The notes under the pieces: generated by a model
Told to the model about the DNA's origin: nothing
The model's database searches: none
The model's input: the letters and a program-made list of their open reading frames with translations, nothing else
Assembly: GCA_030654175.1 (NCBI GenBank)
Contig: JAURXZ010000030.1
Location: 248,001 to 312,000, forward strand
Source of the DNA: Bacteroidia bacterium
Lineage (GTDB): Bacteria > Bacteroidota > Bacteroidia > 2-12-FULL-35-15
DNA length: 64,000 nt
Direction of reading: 5' to 3'
Program-made: the position numbers and the translations under genes
Shown here: positions 25,482-34,978 of the stretch, piece after piece
How positions within the stretch are numbered: the first letter of the stretch is position 1
Layout of the letters: each line of letters begins with the position of its first letter

Positions 25482-26192
25482 TCAATTGTTCAATTGCGAA
25501 GCTTCACCGAAGGCAACCGCACAACCTCTGTAAGCAGTGCCATTTAAAACAACTTCCGACTTGTTTTTGTAGCTCCGTTCACTCATGCCATCACTGCACT
25601 TTTCATTAACAATAGTTATCTTTATTTTGTTGTTGTTTACTTTATCTTCTGCAATATATATTTTTTGATTCCCTTTAATTTCAGCTTTTGAAAAATTAAA
25701 ATGATAGAACTTTGGAATCATCGGGTCATAAAAATCAATCAGGTTTTCTTTTTCTGAAATTTGTATTTGCCAAAAAGGTTCATTCCCCATACACCAATAA
25801 TCATAGGCAATACCAGCGTTGACAGCATTCTTCAATTCCATTGAAATAAGTTCTGTGATTGAAGTTCGGAAACCGGTGTTTGTTGGAAAGGAATCTTCAA
25901 CACCTTTAAAATGCATAAAAACAGTCTGGTTGGGATAAGGGCTTGGTAGGAGATTACTATATAAGCTATCCAGCTTTTTCTGAACGCTATCATTAAAAGT
26001 ATAGAGCTCTGAATCTTCCGCGTTTTTAAACTGTCCGGGATGATAAACACCTTTATACTCCTTTACCTTTTTTACCGGGAGAACATTAACAGCTATTGAA
26101 TCAGAATTAGGAATTGACTTTTCACCATTTGAATCAGGAGAACAAGAAAATAACAGGGATATAAAGCAGAAGGGAATAATTATTTTTTTCAT
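25482..26192 (-). CDS. Lipoprotein with COG3650-like domain
   Basis: About 236 residues from the ATG at 26192, chosen because it begins a lipoprotein signal MKKIIIPFCFISLLFSC; the open frame extends to 26306 without a plausible signal. The C-terminal half has MGNEPFWQIQISEKENLIDF and YKNKSEVVLNGTAYRGCAVAFGE. The GNEPFW start and Y-x-G-C end mark a small beta domain found in MliC/HslJ-neighbouring lipoproteins (COG3650 type). Likely anchored in the envelope. Function unknown. The next gene upstream ends 100 bp before this start. Confidence 0.75.
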   Translation of the reverse strand: MKKIIIPFCFISLLFSCSPDSNGEKSIPNSDSIAVNVLPVKKVKEYKGVYHPGQFKNAEDSELYTFNDSVQKKLDSLYSNLLPSPYPNQTVFMHFKGVEDSFPTNTGFRTSITELISMELKNAVNAGIAYDYWCMGNEPFWQIQISEKENLIDFYDPMIPKFYHFNFSKAEIKGNQKIYIAEDKVNNNKIKITIVNEKCSDGMSERSYKNKSEVVLNGTAYRGCAVAFGEASQLNN

Positions 26193-26292
26193 ACGTGTTT
26201 TTAGTTTGATCACCTCTGAAATGATGCAATAATCAGAGATAACTATTTTTTTTAGAATTTGATAAAACACGACTTTTATGAACAGACACGAT

Positions 26293-26958
26293 TTAATGTC
26301 CGGCACCTAATTCATCTCTGCTGTACATATTTTGCCAGTTTTTATAATCCTTCTTATCAATTTGTTTTAAAATTGCCTTAATGGCTCCTGCCCAATAATT
26401 CCTCATTCCTATCCCCTTAACTTTACCACTTACTTTTTCGCAAACAAGAACTTTTTTAGATGCGATATCAAAAAAAGTCACGTAAACATCGGCCATTTCA
26501 GCTCCTTTGTTAAAATTCTCAACAACAAAAACTAAACCAACACCTTCTTTTTTATCCCCTCCTTTATATTTTTTTATCATCCCGTCAATATCGCTCTTGT
26601 CGATTTTCCCGGGATTAAAACTCATGCAGGCATCTACATCAATAGTACTGTTTACATCATTTACCGGAGCAATGTCATAATATACATTATCCTTGCGAAA
26701 TGACTCTTTAAGATCAAAATTCTGAGGCTCCTTTGCAACAAGTGCATTCCATTCCGGAATCCATTTATTACGCATATCAGAACATGTTGCCGGCATAGCG
26801 CCAAACCCCTGATCGAACTGACCTACAAATTTAGCTTTTGTAAAATCCAAACCGTACCAAACGATTTCTTTTGTGCTAAAAACTTCTTTTGCACTTTGTG
26901 CATTCATGCTGCTTGAAGCAATGAATGAAATCATTATTGTTTTAATTATATTTTTCAC
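26293..26958 (-). CDS. Secreted/periplasmic protein of unknown function
   Basis: 221 residues with signal peptide MKNIIKTIMISFIASSSMNAQ, then a soluble domain: KEIVWYGLDFTKAKFVGQFDQ...DIAPVNDVNSTIDVDACMSFNPGKIDKSDIDGMIKKYKGGDKKEGVGLVFVVENFNKGAEMADVYVTFFDIASKKVLVCEKVSGKVKGIGMRNYWAGAIK. The pattern fits a widespread Bacteroidota 'hypothetical' type that begins after a signal and has a VxxVEnFNK-VYVTFFD-xGfGhRNYW core, with no assigned role. A good promoter lies 26 bp upstream. Confidence 0.7.
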   Translation of the reverse strand: MKNIIKTIMISFIASSSMNAQSAKEVFSTKEIVWYGLDFTKAKFVGQFDQGFGAMPATCSDMRNKWIPEWNALVAKEPQNFDLKESFRKDNVYYDIAPVNDVNSTIDVDACMSFNPGKIDKSDIDGMIKKYKGGDKKEGVGLVFVVENFNKGAEMADVYVTFFDIASKKVLVCEKVSGKVKGIGMRNYWAGAIKAILKQIDKKDYKNWQNMYSRDELGAGH

Positions 26959-26983
26959 GTTTTCTATGTATTGGTTTTGTTGA

Positions 26984-27012
26984 CAAATTTAAATACAATC
27001 GACCAAAACAAA
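26984..27012 (-). promoter_or_regulatory. Promoter of the secreted protein gene at 26293-26958
   Basis: Minus-strand TTTG (27009-27012), 17-bp spacer, TAAATTTG (26984-26991), followed by the start codon 26 bp on. Both elements match Bacteroidota consensus. Confidence 0.5.
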
Positions 27013-27080
27013 CAATGACTTTTAACATCACAATTAATGTCGAAAAAAAAAGTATTTATCATTTGTACGCAAAACCTTTC

Positions 27081-27103
27081 GGCTTTTTAAAAACTAAAAA
27101 GCC
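27081..27103 (-). terminator. Hairpin overlapping the stop of the DUF1566-like gene
   Basis: GGCTTTTTA (27081-27089) and TAAAAAGCC (27095-27103) are perfect complements with a 5-nt loop. The stem includes the last two sense codons and the TAG stop, so the terminator is built from coding sequence. Confidence 0.55.
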
Positions 27104-27639
27104 CGCACAGCACGAATTGAAGGTGTAGAATTTTTGTTGCCATAATCCTGGCGGCCATTATTAAAATTCTGCGCCCAGGCATAATGCGAACTATGCTCAG
27201 TAGAACTCCAATAGAAAGGGTTAGCAAAACCGCCAACTGCAGTTTTGTGAGTACGTAATAAACTAAGCTCTGCTTTTGAAGGTAAAAACCAATCGCTAAA
27301 ACCATTGAGCTCCAATTGGTCACATACACTTGCGGCATACTCACCGGCTCCCTGGCTGGCAACGATCGCGCTTGTATTGGCTTGCCCGGTGCCCACTGCA
27401 ACACCTGTAGCTTTTGTTTCTATATAATTTCCATTATACCATTTTGCTTTTTTCTGATCTGCTGTTGCTGCAATTAAACCATGCTGCCCGGTACTATCAA
27501 CATAAAAAATAACTCCTCCTCCAAAGCGTTCACCTATTTTGTGTGAACCTGCCTGAGGGCTTTTTAATTCCAAAATGCTTTTATCGCCATGAAAAAAGAA
27601 AAAAGCGGCTATTAAACTACTGATAAAAAATATTTTCAT
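27094..27639 (-). CDS. Secreted DUF1566 (Lcl C-terminal)-like protein
   Basis: 181 residues. Signal peptide about 1-18 (MKIFFISSLIAAFFFFHG). Then IGERFGGGVIFYVDSTGQHGLIAATADQKKAKWYNGNY, and GEYAASVCDQLELNGFSDWFLPSKAELSLLRTHK...FYWSSTEHSSHYAWAQNFNNGRQ...RAVRAF. This is the DUF1566 fold (C-type-lectin/FGE-like), recognisable by G-G-[VI]-I-F-Y, DWFLPSK-EL and YWSSTE. It is normally a surface-displayed domain repeated in Bacteroidota; here a single domain with no T9SS tail. Confidence 0.85.
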   Translation of the reverse strand: MKIFFISSLIAAFFFFHGDKSILELKSPQAGSHKIGERFGGGVIFYVDSTGQHGLIAATADQKKAKWYNGNYIETKATGVAVGTGQANTSAIVASQGAGEYAASVCDQLELNGFSDWFLPSKAELSLLRTHKTAVGGFANPFYWSSTEHSSHYAWAQNFNNGRQDYGNKNSTPSIRAVRAF

Positions 27640-27726
27640 TGTTAATTTTTTAGGTTAAAAAAATCACGTTACTTACTATGCTTTTATGCTTCAGTTATGT
27701 TTATTCTACTTAAAACTTAAAGTTTC

Positions 27727-30174
27727 TTACTCAATGATCATCATTTCTACACGTCTGTTTTTCTGACGCCCTTCTTCTGTTTTATTATCAGCAATTGGTT
27801 TTGTTGAACCGAACCACTCTACTTTAAATCGGTCACCGGCAATACCTTTGGTCATCAAATATTTTTTAATTGCCTCAGCACGTTTTTCTGATAACTTTAA
27901 ATTAGCTACTGCATCTCCTTTGTTATCGGTATGTCCCGAAATTTTTAATTTCCAACTTGGCTTCTTCGCCATTAAACCAGCCAGTTCATCAAGAGAAGAA
28001 AAAGAACTTGCTATAATAACATCTTTTGCTGTAGCAAATTCAAGATTATTAAATGCTTTTTTGAGCACTTCCGCTTCCTTTTGATCTAACTTAACGGCTA
28101 CTTCTTTTGTTTCCGCTGGTTTAATTTGTTCAAAGCGGAATGTTTTATCAGTACCGGATCTAATCGCTTTTCTGGATTCACCACCAATACTAATTGCCAC
28201 CTCATTAATGCCATCGGTATTTTCGCCATCTAATCTAAACAACATGTTTTCATCAAATGCTATGCCATCAAAAGTAAACCCGGCATCTTTATTACCGGCA
28301 GCTGTATTCAATGTGTTTCCCTGAAGATCAATTAATAATAATTTTGCTTCCGGGCAGCCCTTATTAATTATTGTCCCTGCCTTATCAGGACATAGATCTG
28401 TTTTATCCTCCACTCCGTCTCCATCAGTATCAGGGCAACCTTTAAATAGAGGCAAACCTGGCACTTCCGGACAAACATCTTCCTTATCACTGATCTTATC
28501 TCCATCCTTATCAGGGCAACCTTTTAGTTCAAGTGTCCCCTTTTCTTCCGGACAACTATCTTCCTTATCAATAATGCCATCTCCGTCTTTATCCGGGCAC
28601 CCCTTAAATTCAACTAAACCAGCTTCATCCGGACATACATCTGATTTATCAATAATGCCGTCACCATCCCTATCAGGACAACCATTGTGTTTAACTAATC
28701 CTGAATCATCAGGACATAGGTCATCTTTATCAGAAATGCCGTCACGATCTTTATCAGGACAACCTTTCAACTCTTTTAATCCTGCAATTTCCGGACAATC
28801 ATCTTTTTTATCAGCTATTCCGTCTTTATCTTTATCAGAACCTTTTCGCCCAAACATTAAGTTAATTCCAAAGTGCAGATGCAAATTTTTTGTGTTTTGA
28901 GGAAAAATCGCTCCTAACACATTATCGCTTACAATATAAAACTGAATTGGGCCACCATTAAGGGCTAAGCCTAAACCTAAATTATTATAACTCCGGTTAT
29001 ATATCGAATAAGAGCCGGAAAAAGTAAGCCATCTACCAACCTTCTGATTGTATGACAGTGCAACACCAGGATGAACAGCCTTGTCAAATAATTGAGCATA
29101 CAATAAGATACCTGCATTGCTTTTCTCAGTAATAGAATAATTGGTTCCTAAATAAATTTGTGTCGATAAATTGGTTTTATAATTTGTATGAGCTTCTTCA
29201 ATTTTAAATATTTCTGCCAAGGAATCAAGAATTACATCTGTTGCATTGGTTGTTGAATCCTCATTTACCAATTCATTCAGATCCATACCCTGGTAAGTAA
29301 ATTCACCATCCGGATTTTTACTCTGGTAATTAGTGATTCCGTCTTTCCATTTAATAAAACCAAGATCGATCACACTTGCCGAAAAGGTGAATTTATCATT
29401 GAATTTATATACCCCTCCAAGATCAATCCCAAGTCCAGTGTTTTTCTTTTTAAAAAGATAATCTTTAACATTAATATTTGCAGTAGAACTGCTGTCAACA
29501 CCTGACGTGTTAATTTTAATATCAGATTTTGCTGTCATGGCAAAATAAGCAGGATCGGTAGTTATCGACACATCTGATCTTTCTGTCCACACATTTTCCA
29601 TCCCATACAGATATTTCACTTTCCCGCCCACTGTCAGCTTATCATCTATTTCCCTCGAAAATCCAATTGCATATTCGCGGTAATGTGAAAAGTTTACACC
29701 AAAATTCAGATTTACCTCTTCACCCAAAAGTCCGCCATTTCCTTTCCAGATAAATTCCATAAAATTTTTAGGGTAAGGAAAACGGAAATTCACTTTTTCG
29801 GTAGCGTTAAAACTGAAATAGTTTTTTTTAACTTTAAAACCAAATGAAAGAAGATCGGGCTGGTAGGCTACAGAGAAATAATTATTTTGTGATAGTTTAC
29901 CAAGCATATTTTCATAATCAACATAAAGAGAATCACCTCTGTGTTTAATTAAGTCGGAATATTTAAAACCACTGTTGCTAAAATTTATGTATTCAGATGA
30001 CAGAATAGGTAAACCAATATAAAATTTACTATTGGAAGGCATAAATGCAGGGTTAACATACATCCGTTGAGGAACGGCTTCCATATTGTACATTGTAAGA
30101 TTTTGTTGAGCTGATGCTTTTTGATCAGTAATAACAATGAATAAAAGAAAAAGAAAATAAAGTATTTTTTTCAT
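27727..30174 (-). CDS. DUF5723 barrel with thrombospondin-3 repeats and OmpA C-terminal domain
   Basis: 815 residues. Signal peptide about 1-22; DUF5723 outer-membrane barrel to about 440 (AVPQRMYVNPAFMPSNSKFYIGLPILSSEY...). Six calcium-binding thrombospondin type-3 repeats of the D-x-D-x-D-G-I-x-D-K-x-D-x-C-P type follow at about 445-608, then a short beta domain. The OmpA domain at about 700-815 has LKISGHTDNKGDAVANLKLSEKRAEAIKKYL and the end GRQKNRRVEMMI. The OmpA part binds peptidoglycan while the barrel sits in the outer membrane. It fits an envelope-anchoring or T9SS/gliding-associated structural role. Followed downstream by the DUF1566 gene. Confidence 0.92.
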   Translation of the reverse strand: MKKILYFLFLLFIVITDQKASAQQNLTMYNMEAVPQRMYVNPAFMPSNSKFYIGLPILSSEYINFSNSGFKYSDLIKHRGDSLYVDYENMLGKLSQNNYFSVAYQPDLLSFGFKVKKNYFSFNATEKVNFRFPYPKNFMEFIWKGNGGLLGEEVNLNFGVNFSHYREYAIGFSREIDDKLTVGGKVKYLYGMENVWTERSDVSITTDPAYFAMTAKSDIKINTSGVDSSSTANINVKDYLFKKKNTGLGIDLGGVYKFNDKFTFSASVIDLGFIKWKDGITNYQSKNPDGEFTYQGMDLNELVNEDSTTNATDVILDSLAEIFKIEEAHTNYKTNLSTQIYLGTNYSITEKSNAGILLYAQLFDKAVHPGVALSYNQKVGRWLTFSGSYSIYNRSYNNLGLGLALNGGPIQFYIVSDNVLGAIFPQNTKNLHLHFGINLMFGRKGSDKDKDGIADKKDDCPEIAGLKELKGCPDKDRDGISDKDDLCPDDSGLVKHNGCPDRDGDGIIDKSDVCPDEAGLVEFKGCPDKDGDGIIDKEDSCPEEKGTLELKGCPDKDGDKISDKEDVCPEVPGLPLFKGCPDTDGDGVEDKTDLCPDKAGTIINKGCPEAKLLLIDLQGNTLNTAAGNKDAGFTFDGIAFDENMLFRLDGENTDGINEVAISIGGESRKAIRSGTDKTFRFEQIKPAETKEVAVKLDQKEAEVLKKAFNNLEFATAKDVIIASSFSSLDELAGLMAKKPSWKLKISGHTDNKGDAVANLKLSEKRAEAIKKYLMTKGIAGDRFKVEWFGSTKPIADNKTEEGRQKNRRVEMMIIE

Positions 30175-30301
30175 TACAATAAAATTGAGTATTAATTAAA
30201 TAGTTTCATGTTTCAAATTGACATCCTCTGTTTTGCAAGTTTCATGATTTAGTTTTTTACTAAATACATAACTTGAAACTTTTTCAACTTTAAACTGTTT
30301 T

Positions 30302-31939
30302 TTATAATTTTGCCTTCACCTGAACCTGAATTCCGATCTTGACGTCTAATTTGTAATCCGAATAAATTTTAACATTTGTAGTACCTCCATTGGTAGTATT
30401 CGCTATCGCCTTTATCAAAAGGTATTTTGATGTTTTCAAATTCAACAACCTCGGCTTTGTAAGTGTAGCATCATAAACAGTTGATGTAGGTGCAATTACT
30501 TTCCCTGTGGTTGAATTAACCGTTGCTGAATTTAATATAAGCTGGTTTGGAATTACCAGAGAGTCGAGCTTTGTATAAACGCTGTCAACAAAGTAAACCT
30601 GCATATCCACATCAAATGGAAAACCGTTAGAATTATATGTTCTGATCATTGCAGATTCAACCTCATCAGGTATTGTTTGGCTGATCTCAAAAGGCATAGT
30701 ATCTACAAGCACAAAATTCATAGCTGTTCCCCAAAGCGGCAACTCAATTTCCATATCTGCTTCAAAACGACTGGTATCAATAACAAAATTATTATGAGTT
30801 GTACCACCAGCAGGATTTGTTTGTGAATTTATTTTGTAAATTAAATATTTCGGTGTATTATTTATAACAGATACAATATTACTATTGGTGTTATCTAAAG
30901 AGAAAGAATCTTTTAGTATTTGACCTATCTGACTAAAGCCTGGACTAAGTATTGGAAGAGGGTTAGGACTGCCTGTGATAGAATAAGAACCTGTGCCCGG
31001 GGAATAACCTTCAAACTGGGAAAGACTTGCATTGATGGGAACACCATAGGAATTGGAGATCAGAACTTTTACTCTGGGATCAGCCAATGTAAAAGACCCT
31101 GCACCTAAAACATTTTTAAAAATTGATATATCAACAGAATCCACATCCGGTGATAACGACATCTGCCCTATATCTCCGAAAATTTTATCAAATTTCATAT
31201 TGCTCAATGTTTGAGTAACAGTGATCTCATCTGATGCCGAAATAGGTGCACCTGAACCCGAAAGTGTTACTTCAAAATTCACAACAAATTCATTAAATGT
31301 GCTTCCTCCATTGGTCATATCAAAGTTATATCCAGCCAAATCGTAATTTGCATTAGATAAAACAGGAACACTGCCGGAATACGTAAATGGGATAATTTTA
31401 GAAAAAACCACTCCATTTTTTTTTGCTCCCGGAATCATTATTTTAATTTGTCCGCTGTACTTAAAATCAGAACTAAGTGCAAGGGCTATATTTCCGGTTT
31501 TAAAACTAACAGAATCTATTTTTGGCCCGTTTACACCGGAATCAAAAGTTACTGTCTGGCTATAAGGCACTGTAATAGTTCCTGCAAAAGTAAAAGCAGA
31601 AATTTGTCCTGAATTAAGTGCTCCTGAAAACGGGGGAGGCTGCTGATCAGGGATTGTTATTAGATCGGATGCAACAAGTGAAAACAAATTCCCTTTATAT
31701 ACCAATGTGCAGAACTTATCACTTCCAACAACAATAAGTCCTCCATTGTCTTGTTTAGCAAGCAAATCCTCAATTGTTAATGACGAATATACCAGCGGCA
31801 CAGCAATATTAGGGTTCCACCCGGTTTTAGTAAGTTTGTCTAATTCAAAATTATCTTTAATACATGCCGGTATGATGAGAATCATTGCTGCAATAAAAAA
31901 GAATCCAATTAATTGATTTTTGATCTTAAGTATTTTCAT
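30302..31939 (-). CDS. Large lipoprotein, beta-rich, function unknown
   Basis: 545 residues. Lipoprotein signal MKILKIKNQLIGFFFIAAMILIIPAC with lipidated Cys 26, then KDNFELDKLTKTGWNPNIAVPLVYSSLTIEDLLAK and repeated beta-rich Ig-like stretches (for example TVTFDSGVNGPKIDSVSFKTGNIALAL, FTYSGSVPVLSNANYDLAGYNFDMTNGG). No catalytic motif. It stands 127 bp upstream of the OmpA-TSP3 gene in transcription order, so it may be a surface partner of that protein. The opening pattern recurs in Bacteroidota lipoproteins of unknown role. Confidence 0.75.
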   Translation of the reverse strand: MKILKIKNQLIGFFFIAAMILIIPACIKDNFELDKLTKTGWNPNIAVPLVYSSLTIEDLLAKQDNGGLIVVGSDKFCTLVYKGNLFSLVASDLITIPDQQPPPFSGALNSGQISAFTFAGTITVPYSQTVTFDSGVNGPKIDSVSFKTGNIALALSSDFKYSGQIKIMIPGAKKNGVVFSKIIPFTYSGSVPVLSNANYDLAGYNFDMTNGGSTFNEFVVNFEVTLSGSGAPISASDEITVTQTLSNMKFDKIFGDIGQMSLSPDVDSVDISIFKNVLGAGSFTLADPRVKVLISNSYGVPINASLSQFEGYSPGTGSYSITGSPNPLPILSPGFSQIGQILKDSFSLDNTNSNIVSVINNTPKYLIYKINSQTNPAGGTTHNNFVIDTSRFEADMEIELPLWGTAMNFVLVDTMPFEISQTIPDEVESAMIRTYNSNGFPFDVDMQVYFVDSVYTKLDSLVIPNQLILNSATVNSTTGKVIAPTSTVYDATLTKPRLLNLKTSKYLLIKAIANTTNGGTTNVKIYSDYKLDVKIGIQVQVKAKL

Positions 31940-31969
31940 GAAATAAGTTTTTGGGGTTGCTAAAATACG

Positions 31970-32047
31970 AAATATTCGGATTCCGAAATGCGGATTTCCA
32001 AAATTGCAGGCTAATCCGAAATCAAAAATCCCAAATCCGAAATACCT
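31970..32047. repeat. Heptamer tandem repeat in the intergenic region
   Basis: From 32013 to 32047 the sequence reads as five 7-bp units: AATCCGA, AATCAAA, AATCCCA, AATCCGA, AATACCT. Related ATTCGGA/GCGGATT units lie just before (31974-32000). The array reaches into the last codons of the DUF3352-like gene. Similar 7-bp repeats occur at 33563, 51665, 54440 and 62541. Confidence 0.65.
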
Positions 32048-34829
32048 ACTCTAACTGATACAAATAAATAGTATCGTCAGATCCTGTAATTATATTGTAT
32101 ATGCCATTATTATTCATATCTCCAATACTAAATGGAGTTTTTCCCTCAAGCGGAAATCCTTTGTATAATGAACCGTTATCATTAAACAAAAACAACTCAT
32201 TCGTCTTTTCTGATAACACCCCTATTTTTCCTGATCCGTCAGGGAAACGGAAAAACAACGGAGCTTGAGATATAGTTTCATTAAATTCGTGAGTGAACAA
32301 CAATGACTTACCCCTTGAAAAAACCTTCAATTCATTATTGAACAGAAAAATGTACTCTTTGATTGTATCATTGTTAATGTCTTTATAATCAAAGAAAGGC
32401 GCTGATTCAAAATCGTCCGGTTTAATAATTTCTTTCTTTCCGGTAAGACTTACTTTAATTATATTACCTACCGCATCAGCAGCAATAATGGTCGATCTGC
32501 TAAAGTCTTTTCCCGGTTCAATATAAAAATTACGAATACCTTCCGGCAAATTTTCTTTTATATTACCATATACTTCACCTTGTCGGTTGAGTAAATATAT
32601 TTTTCCTTTTTCATCAATAGCACATAAAACGTCTTTACTTTCAACGTTTACGTATTGTAGCGGAACATAGATCTTACTGTCGGATTTGTTAAACTTAAAA
32701 GCTTTGATCTCTTCACCATTTGATTTGAAGCACCGTATTTTTTTGTTTTCGCATGCAACAAAAATCCGGTAGTCACGATTTTTTTCATAATCAACCACTG
32801 CGATAGCGTTAGTAGCCGGTGATTCTAATTTAACAGGGAAACCTTTCATATAATTTCCGTTCCTGTCAAGCAGGTGTATTGCATCTTGAGTATTGAATAG
32901 TAGTTGCAGCTTACCATTTTTAAAAGCATCTATCTGCACAATATCACTGATTATCTTTTCCTGCAATTGCTTTCTCCAGATAATTTTTCCTGCATTACTA
33001 ATCAGATAAAGTTTATTGGCCACATCCTGTATTACAATTTCTTTTGCTTTGTCAGTATGATTAATGACTATAAATGGTTTCGAACTTATTGTTGTATCTA
33101 ATTGTGATTCCCACATTGTACCGCTTTCCTGCTTGTATTTAGGATTGTATTTTAGATAGACAGAACTATAAAACAATTTATTAGTAGCCGAAAATTGAAT
33201 CCCAACCGCTTCAAACTTATGAAACAGATCCAACTTGTTTTCAATATCCTTAGCTAATTCTTCAGTTACAAAAGAACTGTAAATATTGGCTGAACGGGCT
33301 ATTGAAGAATAGAGATATACATTTGCTTCAATTGAAATGTTTTCGGAAAAAATTTTATAGTTTTTAGTATTCCCTAATATTTTATTGTTTTCAAAATCAT
33401 CAATAAAATTTTGTAATGCCTCTTGATTGTTAGCAAATACAATGTAATCATCTATTGATGTGTAGTAATTATTAGTTATTTTATTGAATTGCCAACCAAA
33501 TAGCTGAGGTAATAATTCAGGTAAATTCAAATGTTTAATGGTATGATTACGGTAAGTGATATTTCGGAGTTCGGAGTTCGGAGTTCGGAGTTTTTTTTCC
33601 TCTCCACTCTCTGCTCTCCGTCCTCTTTTCGCAATTGAATCAGCCAACCCATTAAGTGTAGTCACAGCATCATCAATGTTGTTTGAATGAATAACAGCAT
33701 AGGAATTATTTACAAAATCGTTTGATGGAGACTCTGTAACTACCAATGCCATTTCACTACCCATCCATTCCAGTATTGATTTCTCAATACTAATATCATA
33801 TTTTTCATCCAGGCTTTCAATATAATGGGCATAGGCCTGAGCCCTTCCCTGAGAAAGAGATTTTAAATATTTTTTATAATTACGATGATAGGCTTTAACA
33901 TTCTCGATTCCAAACCACAACATTAATGCGGTTTTTGAAGGAATTACTTTCGTTAATTCAATTTCCTGTGGTTTTTGATCCTTAAATAAATTTAAAAAAT
34001 TTGTAGATGAATCATTCGCCTGTGTAAAACCATTTAGCATTAATGCATTGGACTTTATGGTTGCATCCCAGCCCGAACAATCAGCGAAATCAGCTAAAGA
34101 ATTAGTTTCATTTTTAAAAACAGGCGAAATAAAATGATTAAGAATGTTCGGGAAATTTTTATAATTTATATACACATTTGCGTCCACATTTGTTCCGGTT
34201 GTGTTTAACACCTTGCTGAAGTTTTTGTCCATCGCCAATGAAATACCGGATTTCATTTGCCGGATAGCATCTTCAACCAAATTTGGTTTGCCACTCATTA
34301 TTAAAATGCCATTTAAAAAAGCATAGCTTAATGAATCTTGGTTATTTGGATGAACTGTGCCAATATCCACTCCTGAATATTCACGCAAAAAAGGTTCTTT
34401 ATTGTTGTTTATTATTTTGATGAACCCCTCCACCGAAGATTGATAACTGCGATTGGGTAAACCGTATACATATAAAAAATCAAAAGTAGTTGCACCTGAT
34501 ACGTGTGCCGAAATAAATAAAGAATGATTGTCAAGCAATTGCGAAATTGCAACATTTGATTTTATCAACGAATCAATATAATGAGCCTGTGAATTAAGTT
34601 TCGTAAAGGTTTCTGCTCCAAGCAGGGCTTCCCACATAACGTTGGCTTGGGATAATTTTTTCCATGTATTTTTTGCCTGCTTGCTTTCAAAAACAACAGC
34701 AGCATTGCTAGGGATGGCATTGATAGCTTCACTAACAGGAGTATGTAATTCTTTTGTGTACGTAAACCAATAAATTCCGCCTGCAACAAAGGCTGAGATA
34801 ATAATTCCGATCAGTATTTTTTTCCACAT
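32046..34829 (-). CDS. DUF3352-like membrane-anchored protein with C-terminal beta-propeller-like region
   Basis: 927 residues. N-terminal signal anchor (KILIGIIISAFVAGGIYWFTY); residues to about 500 resemble DUF3352 (VSEAINAIPSNAAVVFESKQAKNTWKKLS..., NGILIMSGKPNLVEDAIRQMKSG). The last 350 residues form repeated strands (LISNAGKIIWRKQLQEKI, LLDRNGNYMKGFPVKLESP, YLLNRQGEVYGNIKENLPEGI, LFNDNGSLYKGFPLEGKTPFSIGDMNNNGIYNIITGSDD) like FG-GAP/PQQ propellers. About residue 410 a stretch RRAESGEEKKLRTPNSELRN is encoded by a dispersed repeat (33563-33625). Periplasmic side expected; role unknown. Confidence 0.8.
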   Translation of the reverse strand: MWKKILIGIIISAFVAGGIYWFTYTKELHTPVSEAINAIPSNAAVVFESKQAKNTWKKLSQANVMWEALLGAETFTKLNSQAHYIDSLIKSNVAISQLLDNHSLFISAHVSGATTFDFLYVYGLPNRSYQSSVEGFIKIINNNKEPFLREYSGVDIGTVHPNNQDSLSYAFLNGILIMSGKPNLVEDAIRQMKSGISLAMDKNFSKVLNTTGTNVDANVYINYKNFPNILNHFISPVFKNETNSLADFADCSGWDATIKSNALMLNGFTQANDSSTNFLNLFKDQKPQEIELTKVIPSKTALMLWFGIENVKAYHRNYKKYLKSLSQGRAQAYAHYIESLDEKYDISIEKSILEWMGSEMALVVTESPSNDFVNNSYAVIHSNNIDDAVTTLNGLADSIAKRGRRAESGEEKKLRTPNSELRNITYRNHTIKHLNLPELLPQLFGWQFNKITNNYYTSIDDYIVFANNQEALQNFIDDFENNKILGNTKNYKIFSENISIEANVYLYSSIARSANIYSSFVTEELAKDIENKLDLFHKFEAVGIQFSATNKLFYSSVYLKYNPKYKQESGTMWESQLDTTISSKPFIVINHTDKAKEIVIQDVANKLYLISNAGKIIWRKQLQEKIISDIVQIDAFKNGKLQLLFNTQDAIHLLDRNGNYMKGFPVKLESPATNAIAVVDYEKNRDYRIFVACENKKIRCFKSNGEEIKAFKFNKSDSKIYVPLQYVNVESKDVLCAIDEKGKIYLLNRQGEVYGNIKENLPEGIRNFYIEPGKDFSRSTIIAADAVGNIIKVSLTGKKEIIKPDDFESAPFFDYKDINNDTIKEYIFLFNNELKVFSRGKSLLFTHEFNETISQAPLFFRFPDGSGKIGVLSEKTNELFLFNDNGSLYKGFPLEGKTPFSIGDMNNNGIYNIITGSDDTIYLYQLE
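33563..33625 (-). repeat. Heptamer repeat inserted in frame in the DUF3352-like gene
   Basis: Four perfect TTCGGAG units (33563-33590) followed by a pyrimidine-rich stretch to 33625. Three heptamers equal 21 bp or 7 residues (LRTPNSE), so the frame is preserved. The encoded peptide is charged and low-complexity, unlike the flanking domain. Confidence 0.8.
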
Positions 34830-34978
34830 AGTTCTTAGGACCTGAATTTTAGAATCAAGATTTATACTCGTTGAATTTAAAAATCAGGTTGATATAAGCA
34901 AGGACTCATTGATGCCCGCATTCAGGTGTTTTTTTCTTTTAAATCCGCAATCGGAAATATACAAGCTGGCAACCCCAA

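Noticed and set aside
25482-26306. Longer start (26306) for the COG3650-like lipoprotein
   Set aside because: The extra 38 residues overlap the end of the upstream gene and would bury the clear lipoprotein signal that begins at 26192.
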